A DNA stretch of 38,979 nt, taken from Actinomycetota bacterium. Its GTDB lineage: Bacteria > Actinomycetota > Thermoleophilia > Solirubrobacterales > 70-9. The stretch spans positions 1-38,979 of the forward strand of contig VGBV01000009.1 of the NCBI GenBank assembly GCA_016870325.1. Reading direction: 5' to 3'. The position numbers and the translations under genes were made by a program. The notes under the pieces are model-generated. The model had not been told where the DNA came from. It did no database searches and worked only from the letters and a program-made list of their open reading frames with translations. Shown here in pieces: positions 32,205 to 38,979 of the stretch; position 1 is the stretch's first letter; every line of letters begins with the position of its first letter.

Positions 32205-33659
32205 ATGAGCGGTCCGGGGCGCGATCCTAAAGATGGTGGGGCACTCGAGGCGGCCGTGTCCCAGGCCGAGACGGACCGCGGGCGCCTCGACTCCTCCGCG
32301 ATGGGGCCGTTCAGCCTGACCACGCTGGGAATCGCAAGCGTCGTCGGGGCCGGGATCTTTGTCACCACCGGCGACGCCGCCGCGGAATTCGCCGGCCCAG
32401 CCGTGGTCATCTCGTTCCTGCTCTGCGGAGTCGCAGCGGGAGCGATGGCGCTCTGCTACGCCGAGCTTGCCTCGATGATCCCGGCCGCGGGGAGCACCTA
32501 CACCTACACCTACGCGATCTTCGGGCTGTTCCCGGCCTGGTTCATCGGCTGGGACCTGCTGCTGGAGTACATGTTTGCGGCCTCGACCGTGGCGGTCGGC
32601 TGGTCGGGCTACGCGGTCAGCCTGCTGGGCAACATCGGCATCACCGTCCCGGATTCGCTGGCGAACCCGCCTTTCGGCAACGACCCAGGCACCGTCAACC
32701 TTCCAGCGCTCGCAATCGTCGCGCTCACCTGCGGATTGCTCGCGGTCGGGGTGCGCCAGTCAGCGCGGGTGAACGACTCGATGGTCGTGCTCAAGATGGC
32801 GGTCCTGATCCTGTTCGTGATCGTCGGCGCCACCTATGTGACCACCTCCAACTGGGACCCCTTCGTGCCTTCCCAGGGCGAGGAGTTCGGCGAGTTCGGC
32901 GTTGGGGGCATACTGCGCGCCGCCGGCCTTACCTTCTTCGCCTACGTCGGCTTCGACGCAGTCTCCACGGCCGCCGCCGAGAGCCGCAACCCCCAGCGCA
33001 CGGTGCCTATCGGCCTGATCGCGACTGTGCTGATCTCCACTCTGCTGTACATCGCCGTGGCCCTGGTGCTGACCGGGATGCTCAGCTACACGGAACTGGG
33101 TGTAGCGGACCCGCTCTCGAAGGCGATCGAGGCCCAAGGCGCCGGCCTCGACTGGCTGCAGCGGGTCGTCAACGTGGGGGCCGTTGTCGGCCTCGCCTCG
33201 TGCGTGCTGGTCACCTTCTACGGCCAGACCAGGATCTTCATGCGGATGTCTTCCGACGGGATGCTGCCACCTGCCTTTGGGCACGTCAGCGAGACGCTGA
33301 AGACTCCGGTGTTCGCGACCGTCGTCTGTGCGGTGGTCGGCGGCGCCGTGGCCGGTCTGGTCCCCATCGAAGAACTTGGTCAGCTCGTCTCGATGGGGAC
33401 GCTCCTCGCCTTTCTGTTCGTCTGCTCTGGCGTCATGATCCTACGCCGGCGCCGGCCGGACGTCGAGCGACCGTTCCGGGTTCCCTACCTCAACTTCGTC
33501 GCGTCGCTGGGGATCGTCTCGGCGCTGGCGCTGATGGTGACCCTCCCCGGAGTCACATGGATTCGGCTGGTGGTCTGGCTGGCGATCGGGCTGGCGATCT
33601 TCTACTTCTATTCACGCCACCACGCGGTCAGGCGGACACCGGTGGTCCGGGGGGGCTAG
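32205..33659 (+). CDS. Amino acid permease, APC superfamily
   Basis: This 484-residue protein with about 12 membrane helices opens after a 35-residue cytoplasmic tail with LTTLGIASVVGAGIFVTTG, the unwound helix 1 substrate site of the APC/CAT family. GFDAVSTAAAESRNPQRTVPIG, after helix 6, is the signature loop of cationic amino acid transporter-like members. Substrate not determinable. The ATG at 32205 is divergent from lysX with a 69-bp gap; a lysine or other cationic substrate would fit that neighbour, but this is speculation. Its 3' end overlaps the convergent DMT gene by 32 bp. Confidence 0.88.
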   Translation: MSGPGRDPKDGGALEAAVSQAETDRGRLDSSAMGPFSLTTLGIASVVGAGIFVTTGDAAAEFAGPAVVISFLLCGVAAGAMALCYAELASMIPAAGSTYTYTYAIFGLFPAWFIGWDLLLEYMFAASTVAVGWSGYAVSLLGNIGITVPDSLANPPFGNDPGTVNLPALAIVALTCGLLAVGVRQSARVNDSMVVLKMAVLILFVIVGATYVTTSNWDPFVPSQGEEFGEFGVGGILRAAGLTFFAYVGFDAVSTAAAESRNPQRTVPIGLIATVLISTLLYIAVALVLTGMLSYTELGVADPLSKAIEAQGAGLDWLQRVVNVGAVVGLASCVLVTFYGQTRIFMRMSSDGMLPPAFGHVSETLKTPVFATVVCAVVGGAVAGLVPIEELGQLVSMGTLLAFLFVCSGVMILRRRRPDVERPFRVPYLNFVASLGIVSALALMVTLPGVTWIRLVVWLAIGLAIFYFYSRHHAVRRTPVVRGG

Positions 33660-34491
33660 CTCCCCGCGACCGCGCCAGGACCACCAGTCCGGAGAGCATC
33701 ACCGCGAAGGCCGCGCACGAGACTGCCACGCCGGCGGTGTCCTCGTGAAGCTTCTCCTGGAGCAGGGTCACGCCCAGCACAACGCTCGCGATCGGGTCGA
33801 GGATGCTGGCGGTGGCGATCGCCGGCGCCAGCACCCCCGTCTGCAGGGAGAGCTGGCTCAGGGTCATGCTCAGGTAGCCAACCACCAGGAGCGCGTAGAA
33901 GTGCCAGTCGGTGAGCAGGGCGACCGCCCCCTCGTCCAATTGGTCGACCGTCGCCTTGGTCAGCGCTGCGCTGAGCCCGAACAGGATCCCCGTCGCGCTC
34001 CCGTAGAGGGCGGCTTTCGGGCCCGCTCCGCTGCGCGACCCGGCGAACACCAGCGCGGCACAGACCAGGGCGATCGGGACTGCGGCCTCCAACCACTCGG
34101 CCACCGGGGCGTCGTCGCGGCCACCCGCAGGATCGCTGACCAGCAGGAACGCCGAGATTCCGGCTGTGACGGCCAGCGCCGCCACGATCTCTCGGGGCAG
34201 GATCCTCTGGCCGGTCAGCCAAGCTCCGAGTGGCAGCGCGAAGACGATGGTGGTGGTCAGCACGGGCTGCACGATCGCGAGCCTGCCGACACCGAGCGCG
34301 ATCGCCTGCGCGATGAACCCGAGCGCGTCAGCGACGATGCCGCCCAGCCACACCGGCCGGCGGGCGAGGTTCAGCAGCAGCGCCGCGATCCCGCGCGCGG
34401 ATCGGGCCGGCGCCGCCATCACGCCCTTCTGCTGCAGGGTGGTACCGAGAGCGAACAGGAATGCCGCCAGCGCGGCGAGGGCCACTTCCAT
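33628..34491 (-). CDS. DMT-superfamily membrane transporter
   Basis: This 287-residue protein has nine to ten hydrophobic helices in two similar halves. FLFALGTTLQQKGVM near the N-terminus and SLQTGVLAPAIATASILDPI in the second half resemble the DMT/EamA and NIPA-like families of actinobacteria. Substrate unknown. The ATG at 34491 lacks a strong ribosome site. The last 32 bp overlap the convergent permease gene. Confidence 0.8.
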   Translation of the reverse strand: MEVALAALAAFLFALGTTLQQKGVMAAPARSARGIAALLLNLARRPVWLGGIVADALGFIAQAIALGVGRLAIVQPVLTTTIVFALPLGAWLTGQRILPREIVAALAVTAGISAFLLVSDPAGGRDDAPVAEWLEAAVPIALVCAALVFAGSRSGAGPKAALYGSATGILFGLSAALTKATVDQLDEGAVALLTDWHFYALLVVGYLSMTLSQLSLQTGVLAPAIATASILDPIASVVLGVTLLQEKLHEDTAGVAVSCAAFAVMLSGLVVLARSRGASPPGPPVSA

Positions 34492-34620
34492 CGCGCGAGC
34501 CTACAGGCGGCGTCGCGACCTCGCTGCTGCGCGCGCAACCGATCGCTGCGCGGGCGGGGCTGCGGCCGCTACCACGATCTACCTCCTGCCCGGAACCCCC
34601 GCCCAGAACACGCTCAGGAA

Positions 34621-34639
34621 GGTGCCCTGATCGGGCACC
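34621..34639. promoter_or_regulatory. 19-bp perfect palindrome in a divergent gap
   Basis: GGTGCCC (34621-34627) and GGGCACC (34633-34639) flank TGATC. It lies 42 bp before the ATG at 34682 in the 190-bp gap between divergent genes, with TTGACC at 34647-34652 beside it, so an operator is more likely than a terminator. The rest of the gap (34492-34681) shows no gene. Confidence 0.4.
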
Positions 34640-34681
34640 GGCCGTGTTGACCGCGCCAGCTGAGAGGATCCCGGGCATCCA

Positions 34682-35455
34682 ATGACCGTCACTCTCGCAC
34701 CGCTCCTCGCCAGCATTGGCTCCACCTACCAGGAGGTGATCGTCGACACCAACCGCGAGCCGCAATTCCTCTGCATCCTCGCTTTCCTGGTCGCTTTCGG
34801 GTTCATCCGCACCAGCGCCCACATGATCCGGGCGCAGGTCAGCTGGTGGCCCGGAAACGTCGAAGTGGGGGGGGCCCACATCCACCACTTGGTCTGGGGA
34901 ATCATCGCGCTGCTGGTCTTCGGCTATCTGGGGGTGGCAGTCAACCCCAACCATCCGTGGCGCGAGGTCGCTGCGATTGGCTTCGGCATCGGCGCAGGCC
35001 TGACCCTGGACGAGTTCGCGCTCTGGCTCAACCTAAAGGACGTCTACTGGACCGAGCAGGGCCGTCGCTCGATCGACGCAGTGGTCGCGGCCACCGCGTT
35101 ATCGCTGTTGGCACTGGTCGGGTTCCACGGCTGGGTTCGCGCGGCCGATGACGTGAAGACCGCGGTTTTCACCGTGGTCGGGGTTCAAGGCGTGATGGGG
35201 ATCGCGCTCATGCTCATCAATGTGGCCAAGGACAAGTACGGGTTGGCCCTGCTGGGGCTGCTGTGCTCGTTGATCAGCCTGATCGGAGCTCTTCGCCTTG
35301 GCAAGCCTCACTCACTGTGGGCAAAGCTCTTCTACGGGGACGGGAAGCGGAAGCGCTCGAATGAACGCTACGCGGGGAGCCGCAACCACCCGTTCTGGAA
35401 GCGCGGCCCCGAGCTACTTGGCCGGCTTGGGTTTCGCCGCTTTCGAGACGGCTGA
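34682..35455 (+). CDS. Unknown multi-pass membrane protein
   Basis: This 257-residue protein has about six membrane helices (near 29-45, 66-86, 95-112, 128-148, 160-178, 187-203). GGAHIHHLVWGI places three His at the mouth of helix 2, and GIGAGLTLDEFALWLNLKD puts an acidic pair (DE) in helix 3; together they could bind a metal or protons. The C-terminal 50 residues are basic and soluble. I recognise the pattern as recurring in actinobacteria but know no function. The last 42 bp overlap the convergent AI-2E gene. Confidence 0.75.
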   Translation: MTVTLAPLLASIGSTYQEVIVDTNREPQFLCILAFLVAFGFIRTSAHMIRAQVSWWPGNVEVGGAHIHHLVWGIIALLVFGYLGVAVNPNHPWREVAAIGFGIGAGLTLDEFALWLNLKDVYWTEQGRRSIDAVVAATALSLLALVGFHGWVRAADDVKTAVFTVVGVQGVMGIALMLINVAKDKYGLALLGLLCSLISLIGALRLGKPHSLWAKLFYGDGKRKRSNERYAGSRNHPFWKRGPELLGRLGFRRFRDG

Positions 35456-36562
35456 GCGCCTCTTCGCCGGCTTCCGCGCCGGCTTCTTCTCGTCGTCCGG
35501 ACTGGTCAAGACCAGCTCGTCCAGGATCACCCCGAGCGAGGCGGCGACGGGAATCCCGATCAGCGCGCCCAGCACACCGGCGAGGTTGGCGCCGACCAGG
35601 ACCGCGACGATCGCCACCACCGGGGTCACCTTGAGCGCTCCGCCGCGGTACATGATCGGCTGGACCACCCTGTCCCGGAGCTGTTGGAAGACTAGGAAGA
35701 TCGCGAGCCAGACCAAGGCGTCGTAGGGCTGCCCGTCGATCGCGAGCACGACGGCGACCAGGAGACCGCCGACCATGAGCCCGAACAGCGGTATCAGGTC
35801 GAGGAAGGCGACGACCAGCGCCATCGGGATCGCCAGATGGAATCCCGTTATCTCCAGGTAGGCCCAGGTGAAGAGGCCGGCGAAGAGCGCGAGCAGCAGG
35901 TTGACGCTGACGTAGGAGCGCACCACGGCCGCGATCCGCACGCCGACGCGGCGCGCTCGCTCGCGATGGCCGTCGGGCAATCGCCCGGTGCCGCGCTCGA
36001 ACAGGCCCTTGCCCTCGAGCAGCAGAAACACGGTCAGGGTCAGGATCGTGATCACCGCAAGCAGGTGCTCGAGCACGCTCACTGTCGCCCGGCCCAGGGT
36101 CTGGGCCTCGTCGCCGATCCGCGAGGGCAAATTGCTCGTCTGCTCGTTCAGCTTCGCGGTGATGTCGTACTTCTCGTTCAGCTTCTGGAATTCGTCGTTG
36201 TCCTCGGCCCAGCGCTTGAAGTCGGTGACGTAGGTCGGAGCCTTCTCGGCCAGGGACTCGACGTTGCTGACCATCGCGGGGATCACGTTCAAGACCAGGA
36301 AGGTGAGCCCGACCATGAACGTCGCGAGCACGCCCAGGACCGCGGCGACCCGCGGCACGTTGCGGCCGCGGATCCTGATCTTCTCGATCGAGCCGACCGC
36401 GGGGTCGAAGGCGAGCGCCAGGAACACCGCCGTCACCACCCAGCGCAGCGTCGTGCGCGTATGCAGGATCGCGATCGCCAGCAGCACCGCGATCGCGGCC
36501 CAGAACAGGGCCACCAGCACGATCTTTGCGACGGCACGGGCCTCGATCTCGCTGGCTCGCAT
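35414..36562 (-). CDS. AI-2E family transporter-like membrane protein
   Basis: This 382-residue protein has the seven-to-eight-helix AI-2E/TqsA/PerM layout: two N-terminal helices (about 13-30, 36-50), a further helix at about 67-88, a soluble loop to about 170, and a C-terminal set containing FLDLIPLFGLMVGGLLVAVV and the QQLRDRVVQPIMYRGGALKVTPVVAI stretch, a family hallmark. The last 25 residues are a Lys/Ala/Pro tail. Members export varied substrates; none can be assigned. A TAGTTT lies 7 nt before the ATG, so the mRNA is probably leaderless. Confidence 0.88.
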   Translation of the reverse strand: MRASEIEARAVAKIVLVALFWAAIAVLLAIAILHTRTTLRWVVTAVFLALAFDPAVGSIEKIRIRGRNVPRVAAVLGVLATFMVGLTFLVLNVIPAMVSNVESLAEKAPTYVTDFKRWAEDNDEFQKLNEKYDITAKLNEQTSNLPSRIGDEAQTLGRATVSVLEHLLAVITILTLTVFLLLEGKGLFERGTGRLPDGHRERARRVGVRIAAVVRSYVSVNLLLALFAGLFTWAYLEITGFHLAIPMALVVAFLDLIPLFGLMVGGLLVAVVLAIDGQPYDALVWLAIFLVFQQLRDRVVQPIMYRGGALKVTPVVAIVAVLVGANLAGVLGALIGIPVAASLGVILDELVLTSPDDEKKPARKPAKRRSAVSKAAKPKPAK

Positions 36563-36569
36563 CGCAGCA

Positions 36570-36575
36570 AAACTA
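36570..36575 (-). promoter_or_regulatory. -10-like TAGTTT, leaderless AI-2E family gene
   Basis: On the minus strand TAGTTT ends 7 nt before the ATG at 36562, and there is no Shine-Dalgarno. Confidence 0.45.
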
Positions 36576-36619
36576 GACGCTGCGGGGGACGGCACCGCCG
36601 AGGCCGCCCGCGGCTGCGC

Positions 36620-36625
36620 TACTCT
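36620..36625 (+). promoter_or_regulatory. -10-like TACTCT for the leuA leader
   Basis: TACTCT ends 13 nt before the leader-peptide ATG. A start about 7 nt downstream would fall in or next to AGGAG (36629-36633), so either transcription starts a little earlier or the leader ATG needs no full ribosome site. Confidence 0.35.
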
Positions 36626-36638
36626 GGCAGGAGCTTCG

Positions 36639-36698
36639 ATGAACCTGCGGTGCGACAGCCTGGCGCTTCTCCTTCTCCTCCCCCTCCGGGGGGAGTAA
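36639..36698 (+). CDS. leuL: Leucine leader peptide of leuA
   Basis: A 19-residue frame, MNLRCDSLALLLLLPLRGE, ends with TAA 71 bp before leuA. Eight of 19 residues are Leu, five of them in a row (CTT CTC CTT CTC CTC), whereas the surrounding genes prefer CTG. AGGAG lies 5 nt before the ATG. Leu-rich leader peptides upstream of leuA are a known attenuation device, including in actinobacteria: ribosome stalling at Leu codons reports low leucyl-tRNA. This is too short to be an enzyme and is almost certainly regulatory. Confidence 0.85.
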   Translation: MNLRCDSLALLLLLPLRGE

Positions 36699-36769
36699 TC
36701 GCTGGGCGGCGCGAGAGCCGCGAACGAGTAACAGGTCATCGCAAGTCTTCGGAGAAGGAGGTAGTTCAA
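36669..36769 (+). promoter_or_regulatory. leuA attenuator: Leu codons complementary to the leuA ribosome site
   Basis: CTCCTTCTCC (36669-36678), inside the Leu codon run, is the exact complement of GGAGAAGGAG (36751-36760), which contains the leuA Shine-Dalgarno; a G-U pair extends it by one. A second, shorter register exists at 36666-36672. Further hairpins lie between: CTCCCCC/GGGGGAG (36678-36684/36689-36695) overlapping the leader stop codon, and GCGGC/GCCGC (36706-36710/36717-36721). A ribosome stalled on the Leu codons would keep the leuA site free, while free passage would let it pair. Mechanism inferred. Confidence 0.7.
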
Positions 36770-38374
36770 ATGAGTTATCTGGGCGACGTAAAGGCGGCAC
36801 CCGAGCAGGACCGTGTCCGGGTCTTCGACACGACCCTGCGCGACGGGGAACAGTCGCCGGGCATCTCCCTGAACACCGCGGAGAAGGTCGAGATCGCGCA
36901 GCAGCTCGCCCGCCTCGGCGTGGACGTGATCGAAGCCGGCTTCCCGATCACCTCGCCCGGCGACTTCGAGGCCGTGCAGGCGATCGCGCGCCAGGTCGAG
37001 GGTCCCGTGATCGCCGGGCTGGCACGCACGCACAAAGCCGACATCGACGCGGCCTGGAACGCGGTCAAGGACGCGCCCCGGCCCCGCATCCACACCTTCA
37101 TCTCGACCTCGGACATCCACATCGAGCACCAGCTGAAGACGACGCACGAGGACGTCAAGGGCCAGGCGAAGGCCGCGGTGGCGATGGCGCGGGCCTACAC
37201 CGACGACGTCGAGTTCTCGCCGATGGACGCGACTCGCGCCGACGTCGAGTTCACGGCCGAGGTCTGCGCGATCGCGGTGGCCGAGGGCGCGACCACGATC
37301 AACATCCCCGACACGGTCGGCTACACGACCCCCGAGGAGTATGCGGCCCACCTGACGCGGCTGTATCAGCTGGTGCCGGGCCTGGACGGGATCACCCTTT
37401 CGGTCCACTGCCACGACGACCTGGGGCTGGCCGTCTCGAACTCCTACGCGGGGCTGCAGGCGGGGGCCCGCCAGGTGGAGTGCGCGATCAACGGCATAGG
37501 TGAGCGCGCCGGCAACTGCTCGCTGGAGGAGATCGTGATGCTGCTGCGGACCCGCCGCGACGTGCACGGGTTGGACACGACCGTGGACACGCGCGAGCTG
37601 GCGCGAACCAGCCGCATGGTCTCGCGGCTGACCGGCTACTCGGTGCCGCCGAACAAGGCGGTCGTCGGGCGCAACGCGTTCGCGCACGAGTCCGGAATCC
37701 ACCAGGACGGGGTGCTGAAGGAGCGCTCGACCTACGAGATCATGGACGCGACCGAGGTCGGCCTGGACTCGAACGCGATCGTGCTGGGCAAGCACTCGGG
37801 CCGCCACGCGCTCAAGGACGCGCTCGAGCAGCTGGGCTTCCACGTCGACGGCCAGGAGCTGAGGCAGGCGTTCAAGCGCTTCAAGGAGATCGCGGACAAG
37901 AAGAAGCAGGTGACCGCGCTCGACCTGGAGGCGATCGTCTCCGACGAGATGCGCGAGCGCTCCGAGTCCTACAACCTCGCCTGGTTCGAGGTCGAGGCCG
38001 GCACCCGGCGCGACCCGCTGGCCACGGTCTGCGTCACCCTGCCCTCAGGTGAGGAGTCGCAGGCCGAGGCGACGGGCGACGGGCCCGTGGACGCGATCTT
38101 CGGCGCCATCCGGGAGGCCGTCGGCACCGACGCCGATCTGCGCCGCTACGAGGTCGAGGCCGTGACCGAGGGCACCGACGCTCTGGGCGAGGTGACCGTC
38201 GTGCTGCGCGCCAACGACCGCCTGGCCAGCGGCCAGGGCGTGGCGACCGACATCCTCGAGGCCTCGGCGCGGGCCTACGTGCGCGCGCTCTCGAATGCGC
38301 TCGAGGGCGCCGCGATCCGCGAGGCCGAGGAAGCCACAGCCGACGCCGCCGCCGAGCGCACGCCGGGACCCTGA
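36770..38374 (+). CDS. leuA: 2-Isopropylmalate synthase
   Basis: This 534-residue enzyme condenses acetyl-CoA with 2-oxoisovalerate, the first committed step to leucine. The catalytic barrel (about 15-285) has RVFDTTLRDGEQSPGISLN and HCHDDLGLAVSNSYAG (metal His-x-His); GERAGNCSLEEIVM and NAFAHESGIHQDGVLK follow. The C-terminal LeuA allosteric domain (about 390-520) senses leucine. The ATG at 36770 follows AAGGAGGT, the strongest ribosome site in the window, placed within an attenuator. The first 15 residues before the barrel are short, as in type 1 LeuA. Confidence 0.95.
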   Translation: MSYLGDVKAAPEQDRVRVFDTTLRDGEQSPGISLNTAEKVEIAQQLARLGVDVIEAGFPITSPGDFEAVQAIARQVEGPVIAGLARTHKADIDAAWNAVKDAPRPRIHTFISTSDIHIEHQLKTTHEDVKGQAKAAVAMARAYTDDVEFSPMDATRADVEFTAEVCAIAVAEGATTINIPDTVGYTTPEEYAAHLTRLYQLVPGLDGITLSVHCHDDLGLAVSNSYAGLQAGARQVECAINGIGERAGNCSLEEIVMLLRTRRDVHGLDTTVDTRELARTSRMVSRLTGYSVPPNKAVVGRNAFAHESGIHQDGVLKERSTYEIMDATEVGLDSNAIVLGKHSGRHALKDALEQLGFHVDGQELRQAFKRFKEIADKKKQVTALDLEAIVSDEMRERSESYNLAWFEVEAGTRRDPLATVCVTLPSGEESQAEATGDGPVDAIFGAIREAVGTDADLRRYEVEAVTEGTDALGEVTVVLRANDRLASGQGVATDILEASARAYVRALSNALEGAAIREAEEATADAAAERTPGP

Positions 38375-38388
38375 ATCGGACCGCCCCA

Positions 38389-38394
38389 TAGACT
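38389..38394 (+). promoter_or_regulatory. -10-like TAGACT, leaderless start
   Basis: TAGACT ends 6 nt before the ATG at 38401. It lies 14 bp after the leuA stop and gives the next gene its own promoter. Confidence 0.5.
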
Positions 38395-38400
38395 CGCGCG

Positions 38401-38877
38401 ATGGCGAGCGCCCCAGTGCCGCAGGCCGATTCCCGCTTCTGGTGGTTCTGGGAGCGCTTCACCAGCCTCCACACCGGGCTCTACATGCTCAGCGGCGGGC
38501 GCGTCGGCGGGCGCTTCGGTGACGCCGAGATAGCGCTGGTCGAGAGCGTCGGGCGCAAGAGCGGCAAGCACCGCACCCATCCCCTGATCTGCCGCGACGA
38601 CGGCGCCGACCTCACCATCGTCGCCTCAAAGGGCGGCGTCGACCGCCACCCCGCTTGGTACCTGAACCTGATGGCGAGCCCGGAGACGACCGTGTGGTGG
38701 CGGGGGAAGCAGCGGAGGATGCGCGCCAGGGAGGCCGCCGGCGACGAGCGCGAGCGGCTCTGGGAGCGCATGGTCGAGGTCTACCCCGACTACGCCGCCT
38801 ACCAGCGCCGCACCGAGCGCCGCATCCCGGTGCTCGTGCTCGAGCCGCTCCAGGGCGCCGCGGCCGGCAGGGGCTAG
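38401..38877 (+). CDS. DUF385/Ddn-type F420-dependent nitroreductase family protein
   Basis: This 158-residue split-barrel protein has VGRKSGKHRTHPLI and VASKGGVDRHPAWYLNLMASPE, the two blocks that bind deazaflavin F420 in the Ddn family, and ends with RRIPVLVLEP, typical of DUF385. Members reduce enones, quinones or nitro compounds with F420H2; the substrate here is unknown. F420 use fits an actinobacterium. ATG start with TAGACT 6 nt upstream. Confidence 0.88.
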   Translation: MASAPVPQADSRFWWFWERFTSLHTGLYMLSGGRVGGRFGDAEIALVESVGRKSGKHRTHPLICRDDGADLTIVASKGGVDRHPAWYLNLMASPETTVWWRGKQRRMRAREAAGDERERLWERMVEVYPDYAAYQRRTERRIPVLVLEPLQGAAAGRG

Positions 38878-38947
38878 ATGAGTGATTCCACGACCACGCA
38901 CGCCTGAGGCCCCGCATGGCGCATCGCATCCCGGCGTCCTCGGGCCT

Positions 38948-38968
38948 GCCCTTGGCGCCACCAAGGGC
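38948..38968. terminator. Perfect 8-bp hairpin near the right edge
   Basis: GCCCTTGG (38948-38955) pairs with CCAAGGGC (38961-38968) around CGCCA, 70 bp after the DUF385 stop. Apart from this hairpin I see nothing in 38878-38979 that I can support as a gene. Confidence 0.5.
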
Positions 38969-38979
38969 TGCGCCCTGCG

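Noticed and set aside
38880-38909. Nine-codon frame after the DUF385 gene
   Set aside because: Too short, without a ribosome site or regulatory context.

Overview
The window is high-GC DNA, almost fully coding, with many GTG and TTG starts. The gene set fits an actinobacterium: the classical menaquinone (men) pathway, a LysRS-MprF fusion, a DUF385 F420-type oxidoreductase and a Leu-codon leader before leuA. The DUF1800/DUF1501 pair and the overall style suggest the Thermoleophilia/Solirubrobacterales. That placement is inference; no rRNA or other phylogenetic marker is present. I saw no tRNA, CRISPR array, intact insertion sequence or prophage.

Layout. 1-5300: a partial coiled-coil gene, a PNP/UDP-family phosphorylase, a small phasin-like protein, and a secreted three-domain cell-wall hydrolase followed by a 39-bp tandem repeat and an unknown gene. 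Three copies of a 167-bp palindromic element (1007-1173, 1170-1336, 5326-5492) lie here; their right ends coincide with the CTAG stop codons of the neighbouring genes. 5489-9069: a minus-strand operon DUF1800 - DUF1501 (Tat) - cupredoxin. 9177-11801: a membrane zinc-ribbon protein, a GT2 glycosyltransferase and a close homologue of plant UDP-sulfoquinovose synthase. 11867-14157: ilvB-ilvN. 14216-21964: menaquinone genes menF (+), menD-menC-menA-menB (minus operon) and menE (+). 21977-22987: ilvC, closed by a two-tier hairpin. 23048-24151: DUF4389 membrane protein and a cupin with a probable frameshift. 24270-28118: class V aminotransferase, serA, quinone oxidoreductase. 28163-28639: an RTX-repeat protein that may lack its 5' end. 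28704-32135: a LysRS-MprF fusion with the domains in the opposite order to mycobacterial LysX. 32205-36562: permease, DMT transporter, unknown membrane protein, AI-2E family protein. 36639-38374: leucine attenuator and leuA. 38401-38877: DUF385 oxidoreductase.

How it works together. Branched-chain amino acid synthesis (ilvBN, ilvC, leuA), serine synthesis (aminotransferase-serA) and menaquinone synthesis (menF, D, C, A, B, E) dominate. Most gene starts have a TANNNT hexamer 6-10 nt upstream and no Shine-Dalgarno, as expected for leaderless mRNAs. leuA is the clear exception: it has a strong ribosome site inside a leader whose leucine codon run is exactly complementary to that site.

The observations most worth a second look are the stop-codon-associated palindromic element, the leuA leader in which the Leu codons double as an anti-Shine-Dalgarno, the permuted LysRS-MprF fusion, the sulfoquinovose synthase, and the repeat that places a ribosome site and ATG in every unit.
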